From: Candidatus Korobacter versatilis
Lineage (GTDB): Bacteria > Acidobacteriota > Terriglobia > Terriglobales > Acidobacteriaceae
DNA length: 64,000 nt
Assembly: GCA_016185395.1 (NCBI GenBank)
Contig: JACPNR010000004.1
Coordinates: forward strand, 592,237 to 656,236
Reading direction: 5' to 3'
Shown here: in pieces, positions 8,166-16,317 of the stretch
Numbering within the stretch: the first letter of the stretch is position 1
Layout: each line of letters begins with the position of its first letter
Made by a program: the position numbers and the translations under genes
The notes under the pieces: model-generated
Database searches by the model: none
What the model saw: the letters and a program-made list of their open reading frames with translations, nothing else
Told to the model about the DNA's origin: nothing

Positions 8166-8192
8166 GTAAGCCCTCGGAGAGCCTGTTACGAT
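8164..8192 (+). promoter_or_regulatory. Probable sigma-70-type promoter of the kynurenine operon
   Basis: TTGTAA at 8164-8169 and TACGAT at 8187-8192 have the ideal 17-bp spacing. Transcription would start near 8199, about 20 nt before the GTG chosen for the aldehyde dehydrogenase. The site lies directly behind the hairpin that ends the preceding gene. Confidence 0.5.
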
Positions 8193-8220
8193 TCCCTGCT
8201 TGGAAAGCCGCGTACAGACC

Positions 8221-9702
8221 GTGAGCAGCAGTGCGTCCAAAGCGAGCGTGAGGCGTCTGCAGAACTACGTGGACGGGCGCTTTGTGGGCGGCGCGCGCGA
8301 GTTTGACGACGTGAATCCGGCGGACGGCAGCGTGATCGCACGCGTCAGCGAGGCGGACCGCGAGTTGGTGGATGCGGCGGTGCGCGCGGCGCGGCGGGCG
8401 GTGAATGGTCCGTGGGGGAAGGCGGGCGTGCGCGAGCGGGCGGCGATGTTGAACAAGATCGCCGAGGGCATCGAGCGGCGCTTCGAGGATTTTCTTGCCG
8501 CCGAGGTCGCCGACACGGGCAAGCCGGTCTCCCTGGCGAGGCGATTGGACATTCCGCGCGGCACGGCGAATTTCCGCACGTTCGCGGACATCATCAAGAC
8601 GGCGGGCGTGGAGGCGTACCAGACGGAAACGGCCGATGGGCGGCAGGCGCTGAACTACGCGGTGCGCAAGCCAGTCGGCGTGGTCGGGATCGTGACGCCG
8701 TGGAACCTGCCGCTGTTGCTGCTGACGTGGAAGGCGGCGCCGGCGCTGGCGTGCGGTAACGCGGTCGTCGTCAAGCCGAGCGAGGAAACACCGGCCACGG
8801 CGACGCTGCTGGCGGAAGTGATGCATGAGGCCGGCATGCCGGCGGGCGCCTTCAACCTGGTGCACGGGTTTGGGCCGGAGTCGGCGGGCGAGTGGCTGAC
8901 GACGCATCCGGAGGTGGACGCGATCACGTTCACCGGCGAGTCGAAGACCGGCGCCGCCATCATGAAGGCGTGCGCGCCGGGCGTGAAGCCGGTTTCGTTC
9001 GAGCTCGGCGGGAAGAATGCCGCCATCGTCTTTGCCGATGCGGACTTCGACGCGGCGGTCGCGGGCGTCGCGGAAGCCGTCTTCATGAACACGGGGCAGG
9101 TCTGCCTGTGCGCCGAGCGCGTGTACGTGGAGCGGGCGATCTTCGACAAATTTGTAGCGGCGCTGAAGCAGCAGGCCGAGGCGCAGGTGGCGGGTTGGCC
9201 GATGGAGGCGAGGACGACGCTAGGTCCGCTGATATCATCCGCTCACCGCGATAAGGTGATGGGATACTTTAAGCTGGCGAAAGAAGAAGGCGCGAAGGTC
9301 GTCACCGGCGGCGGCGCGCTGAAGTCTGGCGACGCGCGCGATCAGGGCTTTTGGGTGCAGCCGACCATCCTGACAGGATTAGAGGAGTGCGCGCGCTGCG
9401 TGCGCGAGGAGATCTTCGGGCCGGTGGCGCATGTGGCGCCGTTCGATTCCGAGGAACAGGCAATCGCGCTGGCGAACGACACGCAGTATGGCCTCGCGGC
9501 TTCGATATGGACCTCGCGACTCGACCGGGCGCATCGCGTGGCGCAGGAGATGCGCACGGGCATCACGTGGGTAAACTCGTGGTTCCTGCGCGACCTGCGA
9601 ACGCCGTTCGGCGGCGTGGGATTGTCGGGCATCGGGCGCGAAGGCGGGACGCACTCGCTGGATTTCTACTCGCAGTTGAATAATGTGTGCATCAAGATCT
9701 AG
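8221..9702 (+). CDS. 2-aminomuconate 6-semialdehyde dehydrogenase (AmnC/NbaE-like)
   Basis: An NAD-dependent aldehyde dehydrogenase of about 493 residues. It shows [20 protein letters not shown] (Rossmann/substrate region), the catalytic Glu in FELGGKNAA, the nucleophilic Cys in [15 protein letters not shown], and a C-terminal [15 protein letters not shown]. The best match by eye is the 2-hydroxy/2-aminomuconic semialdehyde group. The operon context points to oxidation of 2-aminomuconate semialdehyde, formed by the ACMS decarboxylase encoded downstream, to 2-aminomuconate. It is the first gene of the kyn operon. GTG 8221 is preferred, with GGAAAG upstream; TTG 8200 is the alternative. Its stop codon abuts a dispersed palindromic repeat. 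Confidence 0.85.
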   Translation: MSSSASKASVRRLQNYVDGRFVGGAREFDDVNPADGSVIARVSEADRELVDAAVRAARRAVNGPWGKAGVRERAAMLNKIAEGIERRFEDFLAAEVADTGKPVSLARRLDIPRGTANFRTFADIIKTAGVEAYQTETADGRQALNYAVRKPVGVVGIVTPWNLPLLLLTWKAAPALACGNAVVVKPSEETPATATLLAEVMHEAGMPAGAFNLVHGFGPESAGEWLTTHPEVDAITFTGESKTGAAIMKACAPGVKPVSFELGGKNAAIVFADADFDAAVAGVAEAVFMNTGQVCLCAERVYVERAIFDKFVAALKQQAEAQVAGWPMEARTTLGPLISSAHRDKVMGYFKLAKEEGAKVVTGGGALKSGDARDQGFWVQPTILTGLEECARCVREEIFGPVAHVAPFDSEEQAIALANDTQYGLAASIWTSRLDRAHRVAQEMRTGITWVNSWFLRDLRTPFGGVGLSGIGREGGTHSLDFYSQLNNVCIKI

Positions 9703-9748
9703 CGCGGGCGGGACGCCCGCGCTACAGCCGGGGAGACGACGGCGCTAC
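9702..9748. repeat. Dispersed double-palindrome repeat between aldehyde dehydrogenase and RidA genes
   Basis: A 47-nt element made of two consecutive palindromes, each ending in GCGCTAC. The first 30 nt are identical to the first 30 nt of the copy inside kmo (13708-13755). It begins on the last base of the dehydrogenase stop codon and ends just before the GGAG ribosome site of the next gene. Confidence 0.8.
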
Positions 9749-9755
9749 GGAGACC

Positions 9756-10172
9756 ATGGACGCAAAGGTCGTTGCTGGCAAGGCGAAGCCGCTGGGCAAG
9801 TACTCGCACGTGAAGCGCGCGGGGGATTTCCTGTTCGTTTCAGGGACGAGCGCGCGGCGGGCGGACAATACCGTCGCGGGCGCGGAGCCTGGTCCGGACG
9901 GGAAGATGAAGCTCGACATTCGCGCGCAGACGCGGGCGACGATCGAGAACATCCGCGACATCCTGGCGAGCGACGGCGCGTCCTTGAAAGACGTAGTCGA
10001 GGTGAATTCATATCTCGTGGACATGAAGGATTTTGCCGGCTACAACGAGGCCTACGCGGAGTACTTCGATGACGACCCGCCGGCGCGAACGACGGTCGCG
10101 GTGCGCGAGCTGCCGGGGCCGAACCTGGTGATCGAGATGACGGCGCGGGCATACAAGCCATTGAAGAAATAG
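9756..10172 (+). CDS. RidA-family protein, probable 2-aminomuconate deaminase
   Basis: A 138-residue RidA/YjgF/Rid-family protein: [11 protein letters not shown] near the N-terminus, then [32 protein letters not shown] and the C-terminal [13 protein letters not shown]. In the nitrobenzoate and tryptophan meta-cleavage pathways the 2-aminomuconate deaminase (NbaF/AmnD) is a RidA-type protein. The location between the aminomuconate semialdehyde dehydrogenase and 3-hydroxyanthranilate dioxygenase genes supports that role: hydrolysis of 2-aminomuconate to 4-oxalocrotonate and ammonia. A housekeeping enamine deaminase is the alternative. The ATG at 9756 is chosen because the upstream in-frame sequence is repeat DNA and GGAG precedes it. 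Confidence 0.85.
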   Translation: MDAKVVAGKAKPLGKYSHVKRAGDFLFVSGTSARRADNTVAGAEPGPDGKMKLDIRAQTRATIENIRDILASDGASLKDVVEVNSYLVDMKDFAGYNEAYAEYFDDDPPARTTVAVRELPGPNLVIEMTARAYKPLKK

Positions 10173-10182
10173 AGGACGGACG

Positions 10183-10716
10183 ATGCCATCGATCAAGACG
10201 CTCAAGGCGTTCAACTTCCAGAAGTGGATCGACGAGAACAAAGACAAGCTGAAGCCGCCGGTGGGCAACCAGCAGGTGTGGGAAGACGGCGAGATGATGG
10301 TGACGGTGGTCGGCGGGCCGAACCAGCGGCGCGATTACCACGACGATCCGACGGAAGAGTTCTTCTATCAGTTGAAGGGCGACATCGTGGTGCGGCTGAT
10401 GCCGAAGGAAGGCGAACCGCCGGTGGATGTGCACATCCATGAGGGCGACATCTTCCTGCTGCCGGCGCACATGCGGCACTCACCGCAGCGTCCCGCGAAT
10501 ACGATCGGCGTGGTCATCGAAGTGCCGCGGCCGGAAGGCACGGTGGACGCGTTCGAGTGGTACTGCCCGAAGTGCCACCATCTTCTGTACAGGGCGGAAA
10601 AGCGCATCGAGAGCCTGGTGAAGGACCTGCCGCCGATCTTCGACAAGTTCTTCGGCGACGAGAAGGCACGGACGTGTAAGAAGTGCGGAGCGGTGCATCC
10701 GCCGAAGGGACAATAG
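10183..10716 (+). CDS. 3-hydroxyanthranilate 3,4-dioxygenase
   Basis: A 177-residue cupin dioxygenase that opens the ring of 3-hydroxyanthranilate to 2-amino-3-carboxymuconate semialdehyde. The iron ligands fall in YHDDPTEEFFYQLKGD (His, Glu) and in VHIHEGDIFLLPAHMRHSP (His). QRRDYHDD and RHSPQRP are hallmark stretches. The C-terminus carries the second, rubredoxin-like iron site typical of bacterial enzymes, CPKC and CKKC (residues about 128-131 and 165-168). It sits 10 nt after the RidA gene, and the next gene encodes the enzyme acting on its product. Known symbols are nbaC or haaO. Confidence 0.93.
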   Translation: MPSIKTLKAFNFQKWIDENKDKLKPPVGNQQVWEDGEMMVTVVGGPNQRRDYHDDPTEEFFYQLKGDIVVRLMPKEGEPPVDVHIHEGDIFLLPAHMRHSPQRPANTIGVVIEVPRPEGTVDAFEWYCPKCHHLLYRAEKRIESLVKDLPPIFDKFFGDEKARTCKKCGAVHPPKGQ

Positions 10717-10727
10717 TGCAGGGCTTC

Positions 10728-11795
10728 ATGGCGCAGACCATCGACATCCATACGCACTGGTTCCCGGAAGCGTGGCCGGACTTCGGCAAGCGCTTCGGCG
10801 GGGACGACTGGCCGCAGATACGGCACGCCGGCAAGGGCAAGGCGGAGATTTACCTGGGAGAAAAGCCGTTCCGCCAGATCGACGCGCGCTGCTGGGACGC
10901 GCAGGCACGCATCGCGCAGATGGACCGCGATGGCGTGGACGTGCAGGTGATCTCACCGACGCCGGTGATGTTCGGCTACCAGCGGCCGGCGGAGCAGGCG
11001 GCGGAGGCGGCGCGCTTCTTCAACGACGCGCTGCTCGAGTTCTGCGCGCGTGGGAAGGGCCGGTTCCAGCCGCTCTGCCAAGTGCCCCTGCAGAACCCGA
11101 AGCTGGCCGTCCGCGAGCTGGAGCGGTGTATGAAGGCAGGCCATGCTGGGGTGGAAATCGGCACGCACGTTGGGCCGAAGAACCTGGACGACCCGGACAT
11201 CGTGGCGTTCCTGGCGCATTGCGCGCAGGTGGGCGCGGCAGTGTTCGTGCATCCGTGGGACATGTTGGGCTGCGACCGCATGCCCAACCACATGATGCCG
11301 TGGACGGTCGGGATGCCGGCGGAGACGCACCTGGCGATCGTTGCGTTGATCAAGAGCGGCGCGTTCGACCAGTTACCGCGCGAGTTGCGCGTGTGCTTCG
11401 CACACGGCGGGGGGAGCTTCGCCTTCCTGCTGGGGCGACTGGAGAACGCCTGGAAGAAACATTCGGGCGCACGCGGCAGAAGCGCGCTGGCGCCGCAGGA
11501 GTACGTGAAGCGCTTCCTGGTGGATTCAGCCGTGTTCGACGCCAAGGCGCTCGAGTTCCTGGTGAGCGTGATGGGCGACGAGTGCGTGTGTCTCGGCAGC
11601 GACTTCCCTTACCCGCTAGGCGAAGAGCACGCCGGACAGTTGATCCGCGAGAGCCGCTTGCCTGCGGACGCGAAAGCGAAGCTGCTGGGCGGGAACGCTT
11701 CGAGGTGGTTGAACCTTTCGGGGTCCCACCCGAGCCCGCCGCGGCGGGGCTCGGGTGGGGCACCCACACACGTCACTCAGCCGGCGCATGGATAA
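10728..11795 (+). CDS. 2-amino-3-carboxymuconate-6-semialdehyde decarboxylase (ACMSD)
   Basis: An amidohydrolase-fold, Zn-dependent decarboxylase. The metal site is visible as DIHTHWFPE (HxH), VHPWD, AHGGGSFAFL and GSDFPYPLGE. ACMSD diverts 2-amino-3-carboxymuconate semialdehyde away from quinolinate to 2-aminomuconate semialdehyde, the substrate of the first enzyme of this operon. Start ATG 10728 begins right at the conserved DIHTH strand; GTG 10716, overlapping the previous stop, is an alternative. The last roughly 20 residues (SHPSPPRRGSGGAP...) are translated from a long palindromic repeat and run over the start of the tryptophan dioxygenase gene by 8 nt; the native end was probably near NLS at about 11720. 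Confidence 0.92.
   Translation: MAQTIDIHTHWFPEAWPDFGKRFGGDDWPQIRHAGKGKAEIYLGEKPFRQIDARCWDAQARIAQMDRDGVDVQVISPTPVMFGYQRPAEQAAEAARFFNDALLEFCARGKGRFQPLCQVPLQNPKLAVRELERCMKAGHAGVEIGTHVGPKNLDDPDIVAFLAHCAQVGAAVFVHPWDMLGCDRMPNHMMPWTVGMPAETHLAIVALIKSGAFDQLPRELRVCFAHGGGSFAFLLGRLENAWKKHSGARGRSALAPQEYVKRFLVDSAVFDAKALEFLVSVMGDECVCLGSDFPYPLGEEHAGQLIRESRLPADAKAKLLGGNASRWLNLSGSHPSPPRRGSGGAPTHVTQPAHG
11725..11759. repeat. Long palindrome inside the ACMSD 3' end
   Basis: A 12-bp arm, CCCACCCGAGCC (11725-11736), pairs perfectly with GGCTCGGGTGGG (11748-11759). The spacer contains a further 10-bp palindrome, CGCCGCGGCG. The core matches the palindrome at 51-66. It is read through in frame and supplies the C-terminal tail of the decarboxylase. 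No T-run follows, so termination is unlikely to be complete. Confidence 0.8.
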
Positions 11796-12705
11796 AGAGA
11801 TGAAGGACGAGAAGAAGCAAACGATGAGCGGTGGATGTCCGGCCGGTACGCACGGACACGGCGAGGCCTATGGCGGGACGATCGACACCAAGACCGACGC
11901 GCTGCTGACTTACGCGTCGTACCTGCAGGTCCCGGAGCTGCTGCGGTTGCAGAAGCCGCAATCGCAGCCGCCACACCACGACGAGATGATGTTCATCATC
12001 ATCCACCAGACGTACGAGCTGTGGTTCAAGGAGCTGCTGCACGACCTGGACGCGGTGACGGCGGCGTTCCGGCATGTGGCGGAGAGCGCGGCGAAGCGCG
12101 ACGAGATCTATGAAGCCGCCCGCCTGCTGCGGCGCTGCACCGAGATCATGCGCGTGGCGGTCTCGCAGTTCACCATCCTGGAGACGATGCTGCCGAGCCA
12201 CTTCCTGGCGTTCCGCGGGAAGCTGGAGCCGGCGAGCGGGTTCCAGTCGGAGCAGTTCCGCGAGATCGAGTTCCTCTGCGGCCTGAAGGACGAGAAGCTG
12301 CTGCGCCACCACGACGCCGCGCCCGAAGCGATGGCGGCGCTGCAACGGCGGCTACGCGAGCCTTCGTTGCATGACGTGTTCTTCGACGCGCTGCACACGG
12401 TCGGAAAACTGAAGGCCGCACGTCCCAAGGCGACGGATGAGGAACGCGCGCTGGCGGTGCGCGACCTGTACATGGATGAGCAGCACTTCCGCGACTGGAT
12501 CGACGTGTGCGAGCGGCTGGTGGAGTTCGACGAGCTGGTGATGAGCTGGCGGCTGCGGCACATCCAACTGGTCGAGCGGACGATCGGCATGCGCTCCGGC
12601 ACGGGCGGCTCGGCCGGATCGAGCTACCTGCGTACCACGCTCGACAAGAAGTTCTTCCCGGAGTTGTGGGAAGCGCGAACGATGTTGGAGCAACCTCCGC
12701 AATAA
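11788..12705 (+). CDS. kynA: Tryptophan 2,3-dioxygenase
   Basis: A heme dioxygenase of about 305 residues that converts L-tryptophan to N-formylkynurenine, the entry step of the pathway. Diagnostic segments are TYASYLQVPELL, HHDEMMFIIIHQTYELWFKE (substrate and distal site), SHFLAFRGKLEPASGFQS, the RDWIDVCERLVEFDELVMSW helix, and the GTGGSAGSSYLR loop followed by KKFFPELWEAR. Possible starts are ATG 11788, 11800 and 11824; the recognisable domain starts near residue 30, so the choice is uncertain. The start overlaps the ACMSD tail created by the palindrome. The next gene starts 1 nt after its stop. Confidence 0.95.
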   Translation: MDKEMKDEKKQTMSGGCPAGTHGHGEAYGGTIDTKTDALLTYASYLQVPELLRLQKPQSQPPHHDEMMFIIIHQTYELWFKELLHDLDAVTAAFRHVAESAAKRDEIYEAARLLRRCTEIMRVAVSQFTILETMLPSHFLAFRGKLEPASGFQSEQFREIEFLCGLKDEKLLRHHDAAPEAMAALQRRLREPSLHDVFFDALHTVGKLKAARPKATDEERALAVRDLYMDEQHFRDWIDVCERLVEFDELVMSWRLRHIQLVERTIGMRSGTGGSAGSSYLRTTLDKKFFPELWEARTMLEQPPQ

Positions 12706-12706
12706 A

Positions 12707-14122
12707 ATGATCAGCGCCAAGGCCGACATCACGCTGGTTGGTTCAGGACTGGCGGGGCCGCTGCTGGCCATCGAGCTGAAGAAGCGCGGCCACGGCGTGA
12801 AGCTCTACGAGCGCCGGCCCGACATGCGCAAGGTGAAGATCAGCGCGGGCCGCTCGATCAACCTGGCGCTCTCGACCCGGGGCATCCACGCACTGCGCGC
12901 GGCGGGCGTGTGGGGCGAGATGCAGCCCATCATCATCCCCATGCGCGGCCGGATGATGCATTCGACGGCGGGCGAGCTGACGTTCATGCCGTACGGCAAG
13001 GACGAGACCGAGGTCATTCACTCGATCTCGCGCGCGGAGCTGAACATCGCGCTGATGAACGCCGCCGAAACGCGCGGCGTGAGCATCGAGTTCAACCAGC
13101 GCTGCACCGGCTACGACGCGCGCACGGGCGAGGTGCGGCTGCGTGACGAAGAGAGCGGTGACGAGCGCGTGGTGGAGCCGGGCGTGACCATCGGGACGGA
13201 CGGCGCTGTCTCTGCGATACGCCTCGCGATGCAGGTCACGCTGCCGCGCTTCAACCTGTCACAGCAGTATCTGGACTACGGCTACAAGGAGCTGACCATC
13301 CCGGCAGGCGCGGATAGTCGCCATCAGTTGGAGAAGAACGCACTGCACATATGGCCGCGCGGGAACCTGATGCTGATCGCGCTGCCGAATATTGATGGCA
13401 CGTTCGGGTGCATCCTTTTCCTGCCGTTCGAGGGCAAAGGCTCGTTCGCCGAGCTGGACTCGGATGCGAAAGTGCGCGCGTTCTTCGAGGCACAATTCCC
13501 GGACGCGCTGCGACTCATGCCGGGACTGCTCGAAAACTACAACGCCAATCCGGTGGGCGCGATGGTGACGATCAGGTGCTCGCCCTGGCACATGGAGGGA
13601 CGCGCGCTGCTGCTCGGCGATGCCGCGCATGCCATCGTGCCGTTCTTCGGGCAGGGATTGAACGCGGCGTTCGAGGACATCACGGTGCTGCTGGAGATGC
13701 TGGACAGGCGCGGGCGGGACGCCCGCGCTACAGCCGGCGGGGACGCCGGCGCTACACGGTGGCGGCAACTGTTTGAAGAGTTCGAGGTAGCGCGCAAGCA
13801 GAACACGGACGCGATCGCCGACCTGGCGCTGGAGAACTTCGTCGAGATGCGCGACAAGGTGGCTGACCCGCGCTTCTTGTTCCGGAAGAAGGTCGAGCTG
13901 GCGCTGGAGGCCCGCTATCCGGGACACTTTGTCCCGAAGTATGCGATGGTGACGTTCCATCGGCTGCCGTATGCAGTGGCGCTCTCGCGCGGACGGGTGC
14001 AGGACCGCATGTTGGGCGAGCTGTGCGCGGGCATCGAGCGGGTGGAGGAACTAGACTGGGAGCGGGCGGAGGCGCTCATCCAGCGTGAGCTGGCGCCGCT
14101 AGGAGAGCTGCAGAATGCCTGA
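12707..14122 (+). CDS. kmo: Kynurenine 3-monooxygenase carrying a repeat insertion
   Basis: A 471-residue flavoprotein hydroxylase that makes 3-hydroxykynurenine. The FAD-binding GSGLAGPLLAIELKKRGH is at about 12-29. HSISRAELNIALMNAA and the second FAD motif LLLGDAAHAIVPFFGQGLN (about 301-319) fit the kynurenine monooxygenase group, as does the C-terminal region FVEMRDKVADPRFLFRKK. Residues about 334-350 ([16 protein letters not shown]) are not family sequence: they translate a 48-nt dispersed repeat inserted between the helix after the FAD motif and the LFEEFEVARKQNTDAIADLA helix. The frame is kept, so the enzyme may still be active with an enlarged surface loop. It overlaps kynU by 8 nt. 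Confidence 0.95.
   Translation: MISAKADITLVGSGLAGPLLAIELKKRGHGVKLYERRPDMRKVKISAGRSINLALSTRGIHALRAAGVWGEMQPIIIPMRGRMMHSTAGELTFMPYGKDETEVIHSISRAELNIALMNAAETRGVSIEFNQRCTGYDARTGEVRLRDEESGDERVVEPGVTIGTDGAVSAIRLAMQVTLPRFNLSQQYLDYGYKELTIPAGADSRHQLEKNALHIWPRGNLMLIALPNIDGTFGCILFLPFEGKGSFAELDSDAKVRAFFEAQFPDALRLMPGLLENYNANPVGAMVTIRCSPWHMEGRALLLGDAAHAIVPFFGQGLNAAFEDITVLLEMLDRRGRDARATAGGDAGATRWRQLFEEFEVARKQNTDAIADLALENFVEMRDKVADPRFLFRKKVELALEARYPGHFVPKYAMVTFHRLPYAVALSRGRVQDRMLGELCAGIERVEELDWERAEALIQRELAPLGELQNA
13708..13755. repeat. Dispersed repeat inserted in frame within kmo
   Basis: A 48-nt element (exactly 16 codons), made of two palindromes each ending in GCGCTAC. Its first 30 nt are identical to the intergenic copy at 9702-9731. 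It lies wholly within the kmo reading frame. Confidence 0.85.
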
Positions 14123-15383
14123 GACAGCCATCATGCGCGAGACGGCCGCCGGACTCGACGCGCGCGACCCGCTGGCGAAGTATCGTGAGCGCTTCTACCT
14201 GCCGCGGACGGCGCGCGGCGAAGAGTCGGCGTATCTCGTGGGGCATTCCCTGGGCCTGCAGCCGAAGACGGCGCGAGCATACCTCGAGCAGGAATTGAAA
14301 GACTGGGCGGAGCTGGGAGTGGAGGCACATTTCCGGGCGAAGTATCCGTGGATGCCGTATCACCGGTTCCTGACGGACTCCACGGCGCGGCTGGTGGGAG
14401 CGAAGCCGGGCGAAGTGGTGGTGATGAACTCGCTCACGGTGAACCTGCACCTGATGATGGTGTCGTTCTTCCGTCCCACGGCGCAGCGGCACAAGATCGT
14501 GGTGGAGCGCGGCGCGTTCCCTTCCGACCAGTACGCCATCAAGAGCCAACTGCGGTTCCACGGGCTCGACCCGGCGACAGGCCTGATCGAGCTCACGCCG
14601 CGCGCGGGCGAGGCAACGCTGCGGGATGAGGACATCCGCGCGACCATCGACGGGCTGGGTGAGACCATCGCGCTGGTCCTGCTGGGCGGCGTGAACTATT
14701 CGACCGGACAGGCCTTCGACCTGCGCGGCATCACCAAGGCGGGCCACGCGCAAGGCTGCGTGGTGGCATTCGATTGCGCGCACGCGGCCGGCAACCTGGC
14801 GCTGAAGCTGCACGACTGGGACGTGGATTTCGCGGTGTGGTGCAACTACAAGTACGTGAACGGCGGGCCGGGCTGCGTGGGCGCGTGCTTCGTCCACGAG
14901 CGGCATGCGCACGCCTTCGACGTGCCACGGTTCGCGGGATGGTGGGGGCACGACGAGGCAACGCGTTTCCGCATGGGCCCCGACTTCCAGCCGATGGCGG
15001 GCGCGGAAGGCTGGCAGGTATCGAACCCGGCGGTGCTGTCGATGGCGGCGCTGCGAGCGTCGCTCGAGATATTCGACCAGGCGGGAATGGAAGCGATCCG
15101 GCAGAAGAGCGTGGCGCTGACGGGATACCTGGAATCGCAGCTCGAACAACATCGGGGCCCGCGCTTCACCGTGATCACGCCACGCGAAGCGTCGCGCCGC
15201 GGGGCGATGCTGTCGATCCGGATCAGCGAGAATGCGCGCCGGGTGGTGGAGCGGCTGGCGGAGCAAGGCGTACACACGGATTTCCGCGAACCGAACATCC
15301 TGCGCGTTACGCCGGCGCCGCTCTACAACTCGTTCACCGACGTGGCGCGGTTTGTGGAGCAATTCCTCGCCGCGCTCGGCTAG
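14115..15383 (+). CDS. kynU: Kynureninase
   Basis: A 422-residue PLP enzyme that cleaves 3-hydroxykynurenine (or kynurenine) to 3-hydroxyanthranilate (anthranilate) and alanine. Lys246 in WCNYKYVNGGPG should carry PLP. DCAHAAGNLAL holds the PLP-binding Asp. YLVGHSLGLQP, NSLTVNLHLMM, FAGWWGHDEATRF and NPAVLSMAAL are family hallmarks. Length is normal. It overlaps kmo by 8 nt and is the last gene on this strand. The opposing formamidase gene ends about 40 nt away. Confidence 0.95.
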   Translation: MPETAIMRETAAGLDARDPLAKYRERFYLPRTARGEESAYLVGHSLGLQPKTARAYLEQELKDWAELGVEAHFRAKYPWMPYHRFLTDSTARLVGAKPGEVVVMNSLTVNLHLMMVSFFRPTAQRHKIVVERGAFPSDQYAIKSQLRFHGLDPATGLIELTPRAGEATLRDEDIRATIDGLGETIALVLLGGVNYSTGQAFDLRGITKAGHAQGCVVAFDCAHAAGNLALKLHDWDVDFAVWCNYKYVNGGPGCVGACFVHERHAHAFDVPRFAGWWGHDEATRFRMGPDFQPMAGAEGWQVSNPAVLSMAALRASLEIFDQAGMEAIRQKSVALTGYLESQLEQHRGPRFTVITPREASRRGAMLSIRISENARRVVERLAEQGVHTDFREPNILRVTPAPLYNSFTDVARFVEQFLAALG

Positions 15384-15396
15384 CGCCCGCCGAGCG

Positions 15397-15429
15397 TTCA
15401 GTCTTCAGTCTTCGGTCTTCGGTCTTCAG
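15397..15429. repeat. GTCTTC(A/G) stutter tract
   Basis: Five imperfect copies of the 7-base word GTCTTCA/GTCTTCG lie between convergent kynU and the formamidase-like gene, and overlap the stop codon of the latter. Similar tracts with different words lie at 2528, 3190 and 63773. Confidence 0.6.
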
Positions 15430-16190
15430 CCCTGTAACAATCCCCTCACAGTTGTTAAGACGGTCGGCCAGGCTTGCGAGGCGGGGTCGATGAGGTCGAA
15501 ATGGGTCGCATCCGCGAGCTCGACTAGCTCGACCTTGCCCCCGTCGGCACGGCGCTTCTGAATAAAGGAGTGGCTGAGTGCGATGGGGACGACGTCGTCG
15601 TGCGTGCCATGAATAAGGATGCGCGGGACGCCCGCGGCGTGGAGGGCTGCGTCGGCTGCGGCGTAGACCGCGGGACGCTCGGCGGGAGTGCCACCCAGGA
15701 ACTCGACAACGGCGTCGTTCGAGAGGTGAAGGTCGTAGGCGAGTCGGAGGTCGGCGACGGGAGCGAGCGCGACTACACCTTTGAGGTCCGTCGCGTCCGA
15801 AGCAAGGCGGAGGGCGAGGTGGCCGCCGGCGGAGTGTCCGATGACGACGGGTGCGGCGGCGAAATGTTGCCGCGCGGCGGCGAGCGCGGCGCAAAGGTCG
15901 TGGAGGGTGGCGGGCCAACCTCCGCCGTTGCCGGCGCGGCGGTATTCGAGGTTCGCCGTGGTGATGCCGGCGGCGGCGAGCGCGGCGCAGAGATGGCTGG
16001 CGTGGCTGAGGTCATACTTCGCGCGCCAGAAACCTCCGTGGACCATCACCGCGAATCCGGGGACCGAAAGGTCCGCGCGTTGGGAGTTTGGAGGCGGCAG
16101 AAAAAGGTCGAAGAACTGGCTCGCGTCCGCGCCGTAGCGGAGACGTTGAGTGGCGAGAATGGGTGTCGCAATAGTGATATCGCGTGCCAT
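15426..16190 (-). CDS. Alpha/beta hydrolase, probable kynurenine formamidase
   Basis: A hydrolase of about 254 residues. MVHGGFWRAKYD gives the HGGFW oxyanion motif shared with animal-type arylformamidases, GHSAGGH carries the nucleophilic Ser, GTHDDVVP the Asp, and DATHFDLID the His of the triad. N-formylkynurenine hydrolysis is the only step missing from the adjacent operon, so this convergent neighbour is the natural candidate. It is unrelated to the metal-dependent KynB found in many bacteria. A general BD-FAE/esterase role remains possible. ATG 16190 is chosen; ATG 16220 and a start at 16259 are open alternatives with no clear ribosome site. Confidence 0.75.
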   Translation of the reverse strand: MARDITIATPILATQRLRYGADASQFFDLFLPPPNSQRADLSVPGFAVMVHGGFWRAKYDLSHASHLCAALAAAGITTANLEYRRAGNGGGWPATLHDLCAALAAARQHFAAAPVVIGHSAGGHLALRLASDATDLKGVVALAPVADLRLAYDLHLSNDAVVEFLGGTPAERPAVYAAADAALHAAGVPRILIHGTHDDVVPIALSHSFIQKRRADGGKVELVELADATHFDLIDPASQAWPTVLTTVRGLLQG

Positions 16191-16242
16191 GCGGCAGACA
16201 AGTCTACCGGGAGAATCCATCCCCTTGGAATCTGAACAGCTG

Positions 16243-16281
16243 AAGACTAGTCTTGACACTGCCGAAGCACCGAAGTAACGT
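16243..16281 (+). promoter_or_regulatory. Promoter with overlapping palindrome upstream of the TonB-type receptor
   Basis: A perfect TTGACA (16253-16258) and TAACGT (16276-16281) lie 17 bp apart. The 12-bp perfect palindrome AAGACTAGTCTT (16243-16254) overlaps the first two bases of the -35, a good place for a repressor or activator. The receptor ATG lies about 37 nt past the -10. Confidence 0.5.
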
Positions 16282-16317
16282 GCCAGCGGACAAAAGTCTC
16301 ACCCCAGGGGGCTATTG

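Noticed and set aside
13200..13960. Minus-strand open frame within kmo
   Set aside because: Arg/His/Gln-rich shadow without features; kmo is certain.
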